51,847 nt of DNA from JAYRGC01 sp041908065 (GTDB lineage: Bacteria; Pseudomonadota; Alphaproteobacteria; UBA9219): contig JAYRGC010000020.1 of NCBI GenBank assembly GCA_041908065.1, forward strand, positions 1-51,847, read 5' to 3'. Under the pieces are notes generated by a model. It had not been told where the DNA came from. It saw only the letters and a program-made list of their open reading frames with translations, and searched no databases. This document shows positions 37,031 to 43,465 of the stretch, piece by piece. Within the stretch, counting starts at the first letter, position 1; every line of letters begins with the position of its first letter. A program made the translations under genes and the position numbers.

Positions 37031-37429
37031 ATGGCACTACGCGATTTGGTACATAATGTTTTGGCGACGCAGTCGTTGTCGCCCGCAGTAAGAACCAACG
37101 GAACCGCCAACGGCACCGGCGTTGATCTGCGCGGATTCGACGCCGCTATGATACTCGTAAACTTCGGCAACTGGACCGACGGAACCCATACTCCTTCGCT
37201 TCAGCATTCATCGGACGGCAGCAGCTATGCCGCTTGTTCGGCTTCGGATCTGGACGGAGCTTTCGCGGCGGTGAACGGCGCGGGCGGGGCCAACACGACC
37301 CAAGCGGTCGGATACATCGGGTCGCAACGCTATGTGCGCGTCGTGATGACCGTCTCCGGAGCCACCTCAGGCGCGGCCAGCGCGGCCAGCGTCATCGGCG
37401 GATGCCCGCGCAATCGCCCGACGGCGTAG
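37031..37429 (+). CDS. Small phage head-region protein (132 aa)
   Basis: A 132-residue protein of a type common downstream of capsid genes in tailed phages of alphaproteobacteria; no characterised function. Pattern: RDLVHNVLATQSLSPAVRTNGTANGTGVDLRGFDAAMILVNFGNWTDGTHTPSLQHSSDG and VGYIGSQRYVRVVMTVSGATSGAASAASVIGG. It looks like a beta-sandwich that could decorate the capsid or trimers. AGGAGAA precedes the ATG. Confidence 0.78.
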   Translation: MALRDLVHNVLATQSLSPAVRTNGTANGTGVDLRGFDAAMILVNFGNWTDGTHTPSLQHSSDGSSYAACSASDLDGAFAAVNGAGGANTTQAVGYIGSQRYVRVVMTVSGATSGAASAASVIGGCPRNRPTA

Positions 37430-37528
37430 GTAACGTCCCCGCGGTCGCTGAGGCCACCGTGAGCCTGTCTAAGCAATCGCGGGGAACAAGGGATTTCGGA
37501 TGCTAAGGACAAGTGGCGAGGCCTTGAC

Positions 37529-37709
37529 TCCTCTCCCTCTGGGAGAGGATAGCGCGGCTTGGATTTTCGCTCCTTAGCGAAAATCCTTAGCCGCCGCTTG
37601 GTGAGGGTTCCCAAGCTGGGTTTATAAAAGAACCCTCACCAAGGTATTGCCACGAATTTTCGAAGGCGAAAATTCGGGCAAACCTATCCTCTCCCAGAGG
37701 GAGAGGAGG
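37529..37709. repeat. Second inverted-repeat family, full copy
   Basis: Same structure as the copy at 34678: CCTCTCCCTCTGGGAGAGG at the left and its partner at 37688-37708, with GATTTTCGC/GCGAAAATC and AACCCTCACCAAG arms between. It lies between two head protein genes. Confidence 0.8.
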
Positions 37710-37734
37710 GATTGCGGAACGTTGGTCGCCTAAG

Positions 37735-37790
37735 TTCCCTTCGACAGGCTCAGGGAACACATGCTCAGGGAACACGGGCTCAGGGAAGAC
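37735..37790. repeat. GAGCCTGTCGA-type hairpin plus triple direct repeat
   Basis: TTCCCT-TCGACAGGCTC-AGGGAA forms a hairpin, and GCTCAGGGAACAC is repeated three times with small changes (37749, 37764 and 37778). Confidence 0.65.
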
Positions 37791-37862
37791 GGGCAGCGGT
37801 CGCAGATCGCGACGGCGGATAGAGAGTCGCCATTTTACTCACAACCAAAAGGAGAAAACCTC

Positions 37863-38222
37863 ATGCGCGAGAGCGTAACCAATCTTTGGGAAAGCGTTCC
37901 CATAACGATCGCCAACGGCCAGTCGATCAGCGGCGCGGCCAATTTGGGCGGGCTGCGGTTGTTCGGCATAGTCATGCCGGCGGCGTGGACGGCCGCCAGC
38001 ATCACCTTTCAAATGTCCGCCGACGGCGGAAGCACATGGAACAACGTCTATGACCAGAACGGCAACGAAGTGACGGTGACTGCCGGAAGCTCGCGCTTCA
38101 TAGCCTTGGATCCCGCGACGTTGCCAGCCGTCCAGTGGTTGCAGGCGCGTTCCGGCACGGCGTCTTCGCCCGTCAACCAAGGAGCCGACAGATCCCTGAC
38201 CCTTGTTTTAAGATCGGTGTGA
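37863..38222 (+). CDS. Small phage head-region protein (119 aa)
   Basis: A 119-residue beta-rich protein (ESVPITIANGQSISGAANLGGLRLFGIVMPAAWTAASITFQMSADGGSTWNNVYDQNGNEVTV...) of a kind found beside capsid genes in tailed phages. The FQMSADGGSTWNNV strand-turn pattern resembles head decoration or fibre-attachment domains. AAGGAGAAAACC precedes the ATG at 37863. The next gene starts 2 bases after the stop. Confidence 0.75.
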   Translation: MRESVTNLWESVPITIANGQSISGAANLGGLRLFGIVMPAAWTAASITFQMSADGGSTWNNVYDQNGNEVTVTAGSSRFIALDPATLPAVQWLQARSGTASSPVNQGADRSLTLVLRSV

Positions 38223-38224
38223 AA

Positions 38225-39490
38225 ATGCATATGCTGTTTTTGCGACGGCGCGCCCGTCCCGCGCTCGACCTCTCGTTTCTCGGCGGATTGCCGAGCGGCG
38301 TGACGTTCACTCGCGCTTCGGCAGGATGGCATTTCAATTCCGCCGGAACGCTGACGCAGGCTTCCTCAGACGTTCCGCGTTGCGATCACGATCCGAACAC
38401 GCTCGCTCCGAATGGATTATGGCTGGAGGAGCAACGCACCAATTCGGTTCGCAACGCCGCCGCCGCCGGAGCCACGGTCGGAACGCTGGGATCGGGCGGA
38501 GCCTTGCCCACCAACTGGATAGCCACCGGCGGAAGCGGCGTCACCATCAGCGTAGCCGCCGTGGGCACGGAAAAGGGCATGGCCTATGTGGACGTGCGCT
38601 TTCAGGCTTCGTCCGCCGCCGTGACCTCGGCCTCGCTGCGGTTTGAATCCAACACCGGCATCGCGGCTGCGAACGGGCAATCGTGGACGACGGGATTTTA
38701 TTCGCGCCAATCGGCGGGAAGCCTAAGCGGCATAACGGCGTTTCAAGCGGCGACGGCTGGCATGAACGGCGGCGGAACTGATATGGAAAGCTCGGCCTCG
38801 GCGTTCACGCCGTCTTCGGCGTGGCAAAGGCCGTATTGCGTCCGCGCCTTGAACAACGCCACCACGGCTTATTTAAGCCCGCGCTTCAACATGACGTTCA
38901 ACTCCGGCGCGGCGTTCGACGTCACTTTGCGCTTCGCCGCGCCGCAGGCCGAACAGGGCGAGTTTCCCACCAGTCCCATCGTCACCGCAGGAGCGACGGC
39001 GACGCGGGCGGCGGACATCGCCACCGTTTCGCCTTTGGGAGCGTGGTTCAACGCCGCCGAGGGAGCCTTCGCGTGCGAATACCGCAACGACGGCGCGGTT
39101 CCTTCTTCATATTTCTCTCGCGTCGCCTCGTTCAACGACAACACCATAAACAACGAAATATCGCTGTTCGTGAACGGCGGCCTGCAACGCCTGTGCGGCG
39201 TAGTGAAGGTGGCAGGAGCGACTTTGGCCGACACTTCCAACACCGCACCGTATGAGGCTCCGGTCGAAGGAGCGGTGTTGCGGCAGGCGATGCGCTATCG
39301 CCTGAACGACATAGCGGTTTCCAACAACGGCGGCGCGATTCAGACCGACAATTCGTGCGCGATACCGAGCGTTACCCAACTGCGCTTCTTCCGCCGCGAG
39401 ACGACCGGAGTCGCCATCAATTCGGGATGGCTGCGGCGGTTCCGCTATTGGAACTACGGCCTCGACGACGTGACGCTGCAACGGGTGTAA
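38225..39490 (+). CDS. Phage head-spike / lectin-like fibre protein
   Basis: A 421-residue beta-rich protein with features of phage head spike or fibre proteins: LDLSFLGGLPSGVTFTRASAGWHFNSAGTLTQASSDVPRCDHDPNTLAPNGLWLEEQRTNSVRN, then two concanavalin-like strand-rich halves (EKGMAYVDVRFQASS, SAWQRPYCVRALNNATT) and a C-terminal GWLRRFRYWNYGLDDVTLQRV. TFTRASAGWHF- and WLEEQRTN-type motifs recur at the start of such head-fibre domains. It probably sits on the capsid and binds host surface sugars. The ATG at 38225 follows the previous stop by 2 bases. Confidence 0.78.
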   Translation: MHMLFLRRRARPALDLSFLGGLPSGVTFTRASAGWHFNSAGTLTQASSDVPRCDHDPNTLAPNGLWLEEQRTNSVRNAAAAGATVGTLGSGGALPTNWIATGGSGVTISVAAVGTEKGMAYVDVRFQASSAAVTSASLRFESNTGIAAANGQSWTTGFYSRQSAGSLSGITAFQAATAGMNGGGTDMESSASAFTPSSAWQRPYCVRALNNATTAYLSPRFNMTFNSGAAFDVTLRFAAPQAEQGEFPTSPIVTAGATATRAADIATVSPLGAWFNAAEGAFACEYRNDGAVPSSYFSRVASFNDNTINNEISLFVNGGLQRLCGVVKVAGATLADTSNTAPYEAPVEGAVLRQAMRYRLNDIAVSNNGGAIQTDNSCAIPSVTQLRFFRRETTGVAINSGWLRRFRYWNYGLDDVTLQRV

Positions 39491-39508
39491 GACGGAAAGG
39501 ACGCGAAA

Positions 39509-39715
39509 ATGATCGACACTTGGATGCGATCGGGTTCCTCTGAGGCTTTGGCGGAGGTATGCGCGAGATATGAAAACGTGCTGGGAATATCGGGACGCGA
39601 GGGGTTTTTCTACGCCTGCGTCCGAGCTTCCGCCGCCGTAGAGATGTCGCCGGAGAACGGCTGCGAGATCATAACGCCGGAAGCGGGAGCCGCGATTTTA
39701 GGCGTGTGGGCGTAG
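39509..39715 (+). CDS. Unknown 68-residue protein in the head region
   Basis: A short soluble protein (MIDTWMRSGSSEALAEVCARYENVLGISGREGFFYACVRASAAVEMSPENGCEIITPEAGAAILGVWA) with a ribosome site GGAAAGG. Not recognised. It follows the spike gene by 18 bases and precedes a GAGCCTGTCGA hairpin and a full repeat insertion. Confidence 0.6.
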   Translation: MIDTWMRSGSSEALAEVCARYENVLGISGREGFFYACVRASAAVEMSPENGCEIITPEAGAAILGVWA

Positions 39716-39741
39716 CGGTCGCTGCGCCGCCGCCGTGAGCG

Positions 39742-39819
39742 GTAGCTGAGCCTGTCGAAGCTACTGAGGGGGATCGCCGCGATTTGGTCGCGTAAATTCC
39801 CTTCGACAGGCTCAGGGAA
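39742..39819. repeat. Two GAGCCTGTCGA-type hairpins
   Basis: GTAGCT/AGCTAC (39742-39764) and TTCCC/GGGAA (39797-39819) stems around the recurring GAGCCTGTCGA loop, the same family as at 19487 and 37735. Confidence 0.65.
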
Positions 39820-39852
39820 CACTGGCTCAGGGAACGCGGAACCGGAAAAATA

Positions 39853-40092
39853 GGCTCTTACGCAAAACGGGTGGGTATTGCCTTAAAAGGGTCGTCATTG
39901 CGAGCCGCCTTTTTCAGGCGGCGAAGCAATCCAGTGCCACAGGCGCAACGGCACTGGATTGCTTCGCCGCCAAGGGGCGGCTCGCAATGACGGCCTTTGG
40001 CCGTATACCTCGCAATGACGGCATTTGGCCGTAATGACAGTGTTTGCGTTGCGTTTAGATGTAAAACTTCCCACCCGTTTTGCCTAAGAGCC
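39853..40092. mobile_element. MITE-like composite repeat, complete copy with perfect 9-bp duplication
   Basis: The best-preserved copy: 240 bases with 23-base terminal inverted repeats at 39853-39875 and 40070-40092 (22 of 23 matched), flanked on both sides by GGAAAAATA (39844-39852 and 40093-40101). The left arm is the GGTATTGCC type, the right arm the GCGTTTAGATGTAAAAC type, and the cloverleaf core lies between with side hairpins GCCGCC-TTTTTCA-GGCGGC and CCGCC-AAGG-GGCGG. No transposase is encoded, so it must move, or have moved, by an enzyme elsewhere. It sits 35 bases upstream of the gp6-like gene. Confidence 0.92.
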
Positions 40093-40126
40093 GGAAAAAT
40101 ACTTCGACCAAACGGAGAACAACAAC

Positions 40127-40699
40127 ATGACTTCATCGATTTTAACGACTCCGCCCGCGGTGGAGCCGGTGACTTTGGCCGAGGCCAAGGCGCATTTGCG
40201 CATAGAGGACGCCGCCGAGGACGCGCTGATAACAGCTTTGATAGTAGCGGCGCGGCAATGGGCGGAGGAATACACCGGACGCGCATTTATCAACCAGACG
40301 TGGCAGCTGTGGCGGGACGATTGGCCGGAGACGGATTGGGTCGAGCTGCCGCGCTATCCGGTGGTTTCGGTTTCCCAGATCCAGACCTTTGACGACGCGG
40401 ACGCCGCCACCACTTGGAATTCGGCGAATTACTTCGTCGACGCGGCGCGGGATTTCGGTCGCGTGGTCAGGCGCAAAGCGGCGTGCTGGCCATTGCCCTC
40501 GCGCTCCGCGCAGGGAGTTTTGATCGAATACGTCGCCGGATACGGGGCTTCGCCTTCCAGCGTACCGGAGGCCATCCGCCTCGCCATTCGCCAAATAGTG
40601 GCGGCGTGGCACGAAAATCGCGGCGACGAAAAAGGCGATGCCATGCCCTCGGCGATGGTCGCGGCGTTGTTGGATCCATACCGTTATCGGAGGCTTTGA
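40127..40699 (+). CDS. Head-tail connector (GTA gp6-like)
   Basis: A 190-residue protein of the phage head-tail connector (gp6) family, which attaches below the portal. It has the typical start TPPAVEPVTLAEAKAHLRIEDAAEDALITALIVAARQWAEEYTGRAF, the WRDDWPE strand and the LPRYPVVSVSQIQTF strand, then helices (SVPEAIRLAIRQIVAAWHENRGDEKGDAMPSAMVAALLDPYR). GGAGAA precedes the start. The adaptor gene starts 2 bases after the stop. Confidence 0.93.
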   Translation: MTSSILTTPPAVEPVTLAEAKAHLRIEDAAEDALITALIVAARQWAEEYTGRAFINQTWQLWRDDWPETDWVELPRYPVVSVSQIQTFDDADAATTWNSANYFVDAARDFGRVVRRKAACWPLPSRSAQGVLIEYVAGYGASPSSVPEAIRLAIRQIVAAWHENRGDEKGDAMPSAMVAALLDPYRYRRL

Positions 40700-40700
40700 G

Positions 40701-41024
40701 ATGACGAAAATAGGCGAAATGCGATGCCGTTTGACGTTGCAAGACAGCAGCGTAGTGGCGGACGGCGCGGGCGGCTTGACGACAAGTTGGGCGAATGTTG
40801 GCGGATGCTGGGGCAACTTAAGGCCGCTTACGGGATCGGATTCCCTTTCCGCCTTGCGGCACGCCAACGACGTGTCCCATCGTTTCACCACGCGATGGCG
40901 CGGCGATTTAAACGTCAAAGTCGGAATGCGGTTCGTCCTTGATAGCCGCGTCTTCAACATCCTGTCGGTCAGCAACGTCGACGAACGCAATCGTTCGCTG
41001 GAGATGATGCTGATAGAGGAATAG
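40701..41024 (+). CDS. Head-tail adaptor / head closure (GTA gp7-like)
   Basis: A 107-residue protein of the SPP1 gp16-type head closure family: MRCRLTLQDSSVVADGAGGLTTSWANVGGCWGNLRPLTGSDSLSALRHANDVSHRFTTRWRGDLNVKVGMRFVLDSRVFNILSVSNVDERNRSLEMML. It would join connector to tail. In RcGTA it is followed by tail terminator, major tail, chaperone and tape-measure genes; here only 148 bases separate it from the DUF2460 gene. The start overlaps GGAGG of gp6's end. Confidence 0.92.
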   Translation: MTKIGEMRCRLTLQDSSVVADGAGGLTTSWANVGGCWGNLRPLTGSDSLSALRHANDVSHRFTTRWRGDLNVKVGMRFVLDSRVFNILSVSNVDERNRSLEMMLIEE

Positions 41025-41043
41025 GGAAACGCCCTTTCAACAA

Positions 41044-41089
41044 GCGCGGTCTGTTCCTCCCCCTAAGAAGGGGGAGGAACAGACCGCGC
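41044..41089 (+). other. Perfect 21-bp hairpin at the missing tail-gene junction
   Basis: 41044-41064 and 41069-41089 are exact inverted repeats around AAGA. The centre CCCCCTAAGAAGGGGG also occurs at 49042-49055 (CCTCCCCCTAAGAAGGGGGAGG). The hairpin could stop transcription inside the cluster, though no T-run follows, or be a repeat scar. Confidence 0.7.
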
Positions 41090-41131
41090 CGATGGACAGG
41101 GCATCGTCTCAACCCCGATGAAAACCAACTA

Positions 41132-41154
41132 TCCACTCGTTTTGCATAAGAGCC
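41132..41154. mobile_element. Solitary right terminus of the MITE-like element
   Basis: CCACTCGTTTTGCATAAGAGCC matches the right terminal repeat of the complete copies, but no core or left terminus is present. It lies between gp7-like and gp12-like genes, where the tail-tube genes would be, and may be the footprint of a deletion. Confidence 0.75.
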
Positions 41155-41172
41155 AAAGAAAGGAATTTTGCT

Positions 41173-41799
41173 ATGTCGTTCGACGAAGTTAGCTTTCCTC
41201 TGGCAATAAAGTCCGGAGCCATGACGGGGCCGACGTTTTCGACCGAAATAGTCGCGACCTCCGGCGGATACGAGCGGCGCAACCAGAATTGGAGCCAAGC
41301 CCGCCGCAAATTCGACGCCCGCGCCAGCGTGTTGTCGCAGGCCGATTACGCCGCGTTGACCGCGTTCTTCATGGCTCGAGCCGGACGCGCGCGCGGCTTT
41401 CGCCTGAAGGATTGGAGCGATTTCACCAGCGCGGCGGACGGAATCTCGACGCCGCTGTGGAGCGATCAGCGCGTCGGAACCGGCGACGGCGCGACGACGG
41501 CTTTTCAGTTGATAAAGACCTACGGAAGCGGAGGCGGAGCGCATGTCCGCCCGATCCGCAAGCCGGTGTCCGGCTCGGCCACCATGGGCGTGGGCGGGGC
41601 GCAGGCAATAGGCGGCTGGAGCCTCGACGCGACGACCGGAGTGGTGACCTTCGTTTCGCCCCCCGCCAACGGCGCGGCGGTGACGGCGGGATTTATCTTC
41701 GACGTTCCGGCGCGTTTCGACGCGGATCAGCTGTCGGTGATGACGGGCGGAGAAAAATCGTCGCGGCAGGAAATACCGATCGTGGAAGTACGGGTGTAA
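41173..41799 (+). CDS. DUF2460 phage tail protein (GTA gp12-like)
   Basis: A 208-residue distal tail protein: FDEVSFPLAIKSGAMTGPTFSTEIVATSGGYERRNQNWSQARRKFDARA, then FFMARAGRARGFRLKDWSDFTS and GFIFDVPARFDADQLSVM, the family's conserved segments. In RcGTA gp12 forms the ring at the tail tip. Start has AAAGGA upstream. The next gene starts 5 bases after the stop. Confidence 0.93.
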   Translation: MSFDEVSFPLAIKSGAMTGPTFSTEIVATSGGYERRNQNWSQARRKFDARASVLSQADYAALTAFFMARAGRARGFRLKDWSDFTSAADGISTPLWSDQRVGTGDGATTAFQLIKTYGSGGGAHVRPIRKPVSGSATMGVGGAQAIGGWSLDATTGVVTFVSPPANGAAVTAGFIFDVPARFDADQLSVMTGGEKSSRQEIPIVEVRV

Positions 41800-41804
41800 C
41801 CGCC

Positions 41805-42644
41805 ATGAAAAACATCTCAGCCCCGCTTTTGGCGCATTTGCAGGAAGAGCTGACGACGCTCGCCTTATTGGTGAAGGTGACGCGCTCCGATGCCGTCGTG
41901 TTGGGTTTCACCACCCACGACCAAGACATAACCTATGACGGAGTGGTTTATAAGTCGGACGGAATACTGGCGGACAAGCCGCTGGACAGCGCGTCCGGAT
42001 CGAAGGCCAAGGGCTTTGAGATCGCCGGAATCTTGGACGGCGAGGGAATCGCGGAAAGCGATCTCGCCTTGGGATTGTACGACAACGCCGAAGTGGAAGC
42101 GTATCTGTGCGATTGGAAAAACCTTTCCGCCGGCGCGGTTCGGATGCGGCGCGGGTGGTTGGGCGAGGTGGCGATGGCGGACGGAGGCTATCGCGCCGAA
42201 CTGCGGGGGATGCACGACCTTTTGCAACGCCGCATAGGCGAGACCTACACTCCCGAATGCCGCTACGACTTGGGCGACGGACGCTGCGGCGTCGCTTTGA
42301 ACGCCTTGAAGGTGACAGGGAGCGTCACGGCGGCGACGGATCGCTCCAATTTCGCGGATTCCGGACGCGGCGAGCCCGACGGCTATTTCGCCTATGGCAA
42401 GTTGACGTGGACCAGCGGGGTTAACGCCGGAACCAGCGTCGAAGTGCGCGACTGGAGCCAAGCCGATAGAGCTTTCAGCCTGTGGCTGCCCACCCCGTTC
42501 GCCATCGCCGTGGGCGACGGATACGAAGTCGCGCCCGGGTGCGATAAACGATTTTCGACCTGCGGCGGCAAATTTTCCAACAGCGTGAATTTCGGGGGAT
42601 TCCCCTATCTGCCCGGGGTGGGAAAGATATTGCGGTATCCGTGA
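41805..42644 (+). CDS. DUF2163 baseplate hub protein (GTA gp13-like)
   Basis: A 279-residue protein of the DUF2163 family (phage BR0599-like). Motifs: FTTHDQDITYDGVVYKSDGI, YDNAEVEAYLCDWKN, RRGWLGEVAMADGGYRAELRGMHDLLQRRIGETYTPECRYDLGDGRCGV and C-terminal APGCDKRFSTCGGKFSNSVNFGGFPYLPG. Four Cys residues (TPECRYDLGDGRC, PGCDKRFSTC) match those that bind an iron-sulfur cluster in the hub of related particles. ATG 41805 fits the family N-terminus. Confidence 0.93.
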   Translation: MKNISAPLLAHLQEELTTLALLVKVTRSDAVVLGFTTHDQDITYDGVVYKSDGILADKPLDSASGSKAKGFEIAGILDGEGIAESDLALGLYDNAEVEAYLCDWKNLSAGAVRMRRGWLGEVAMADGGYRAELRGMHDLLQRRIGETYTPECRYDLGDGRCGVALNALKVTGSVTAATDRSNFADSGRGEPDGYFAYGKLTWTSGVNAGTSVEVRDWSQADRAFSLWLPTPFAIAVGDGYEVAPGCDKRFSTCGGKFSNSVNFGGFPYLPGVGKILRYP

Positions 42645-42659
42645 GATGCTTCGTTGCGA

Positions 42660-42823
42660 GGTGTGTAGCCAAAGTCAGCGTCATTGCGAGCCGCCACACT
42701 TTGGTTTGGACAGCGTTGAACGCTGTCGGGCGGCGAAGCAATCCAGAGGCGTTGCTCCAAATGTTCTGTATTGCTTCGCCGCCACGGGGCGGCACGAATT
42801 GACGCTGACCTTGGCTACACACC
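42660..42823. repeat. Composite repeat core with long outer stem
   Basis: A variant copy whose outer stem extends 24 bases (42660-42683 pairs with 42800-42823, 23 of 24). The core has a TTTGGTTTGGACAGCGTTGAACGCTGTC arm and CCGCCACGGGGCGG hairpin. It is read through in frame with the NlpC gene but the true start lies after it. Confidence 0.8.
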
Positions 42824-42876
42824 TTAAATATGAAGGCGCTTTTTTGCGTCGCAAACCGTTGAAGAAAGGCGCGGTT

Positions 42877-43272
42877 ATGGACAATACGCTTTTAATTTCC
42901 GCCGCTCGCGCCTGTTTGGGGACTCCGTTCCATCATCAAGGGCGCAAGGCCGGAGCCGGATTGGATTGCATCGGCCTAGTGGTCGTGGCTTTGCGGGCGG
43001 CGGGCAGGACGGTCAACGATCGCTTTGATTACGGAGTCCGCCCCGACGGAAAATCTTTAATCGCCGCCTTGTTGGAACACGGCGCGGAGCCTGCGGACAA
43101 AATATCCGCGGGCGACGTTTTGGTTTTCCGCTACGACAACCAGCCCCAGCACGTCGCGCTGGCAACCGGAGAGGACAGCATGATCCACAGCTTCGCTCCG
43201 GCGGGAAAAGTGGTGGAAACCTCCATCGGCGGATATTGGCGGCGGAGGTTGGCGGGAGTTTATCGGTTTTAG
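42877..43272 (+). CDS. NlpC/P60 cell-wall peptidase (GTA gp14-like)
   Basis: A 131-residue peptidoglycan hydrolase of the NlpC/P60 family carried by the tail tip. Catalytic Cys31 lies in GAGLDCIGLVVVALRAAG, and His in the PQHVALATG segment completes the dyad. In RcGTA gp14 cuts peptidoglycan during DNA delivery. The ATG at 42877 is preferred because GAAAGG precedes it and the family begins close to the first helix; an open frame continues upstream through repeat DNA. Confidence 0.92.
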   Translation: MDNTLLISAARACLGTPFHHQGRKAGAGLDCIGLVVVALRAAGRTVNDRFDYGVRPDGKSLIAALLEHGAEPADKISAGDVLVFRYDNQPQHVALATGEDSMIHSFAPAGKVVETSIGGYWRRRLAGVYRF

Positions 43273-43301
43273 GAAGAATTTGGATTGCTTGTTCAGTGAG
43301 A

Positions 43302-43414
43302 CGTCATTGCGAGCGGCCTTCTTCAGGCCGCGAAGCAATCCAGAGTCATGGAACAACGGCACTGGATTGCTTCGCCGCCAAGGGGCGGCTCGCAATGACG
43401 GCCTTTGGCCGTAA
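43302..43414. repeat. Composite repeat core between gp14-like and gp15-like genes
   Basis: Core with side hairpin GCGGCCT-TCTTC-AGGCCGC and CCGCC-AAGG-GGCGG plus an ACGGCCTTTGGCCGTAA tail unit. Terminal repeats are absent. Confidence 0.8.
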
Positions 43415-43465
43415 CAGGGTAGATGACGGCAGTTATGCAATAGGTCTATTGAGAGGAGCCATCAC

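Noticed and set aside
41289..41804. Upstream extension of the DUF2163 frame across DUF2460
   Set aside because: Arg-rich shadow of DUF2460; ATG 41805 matches the family N-terminus.
42646..42876. N-terminal extension of the NlpC gene through repeat DNA
   Set aside because: The extension is encoded by the repeat core (RHCEPPHFGLDSVERCRAAKQS); a ribosome site precedes the internal ATG at 42877.
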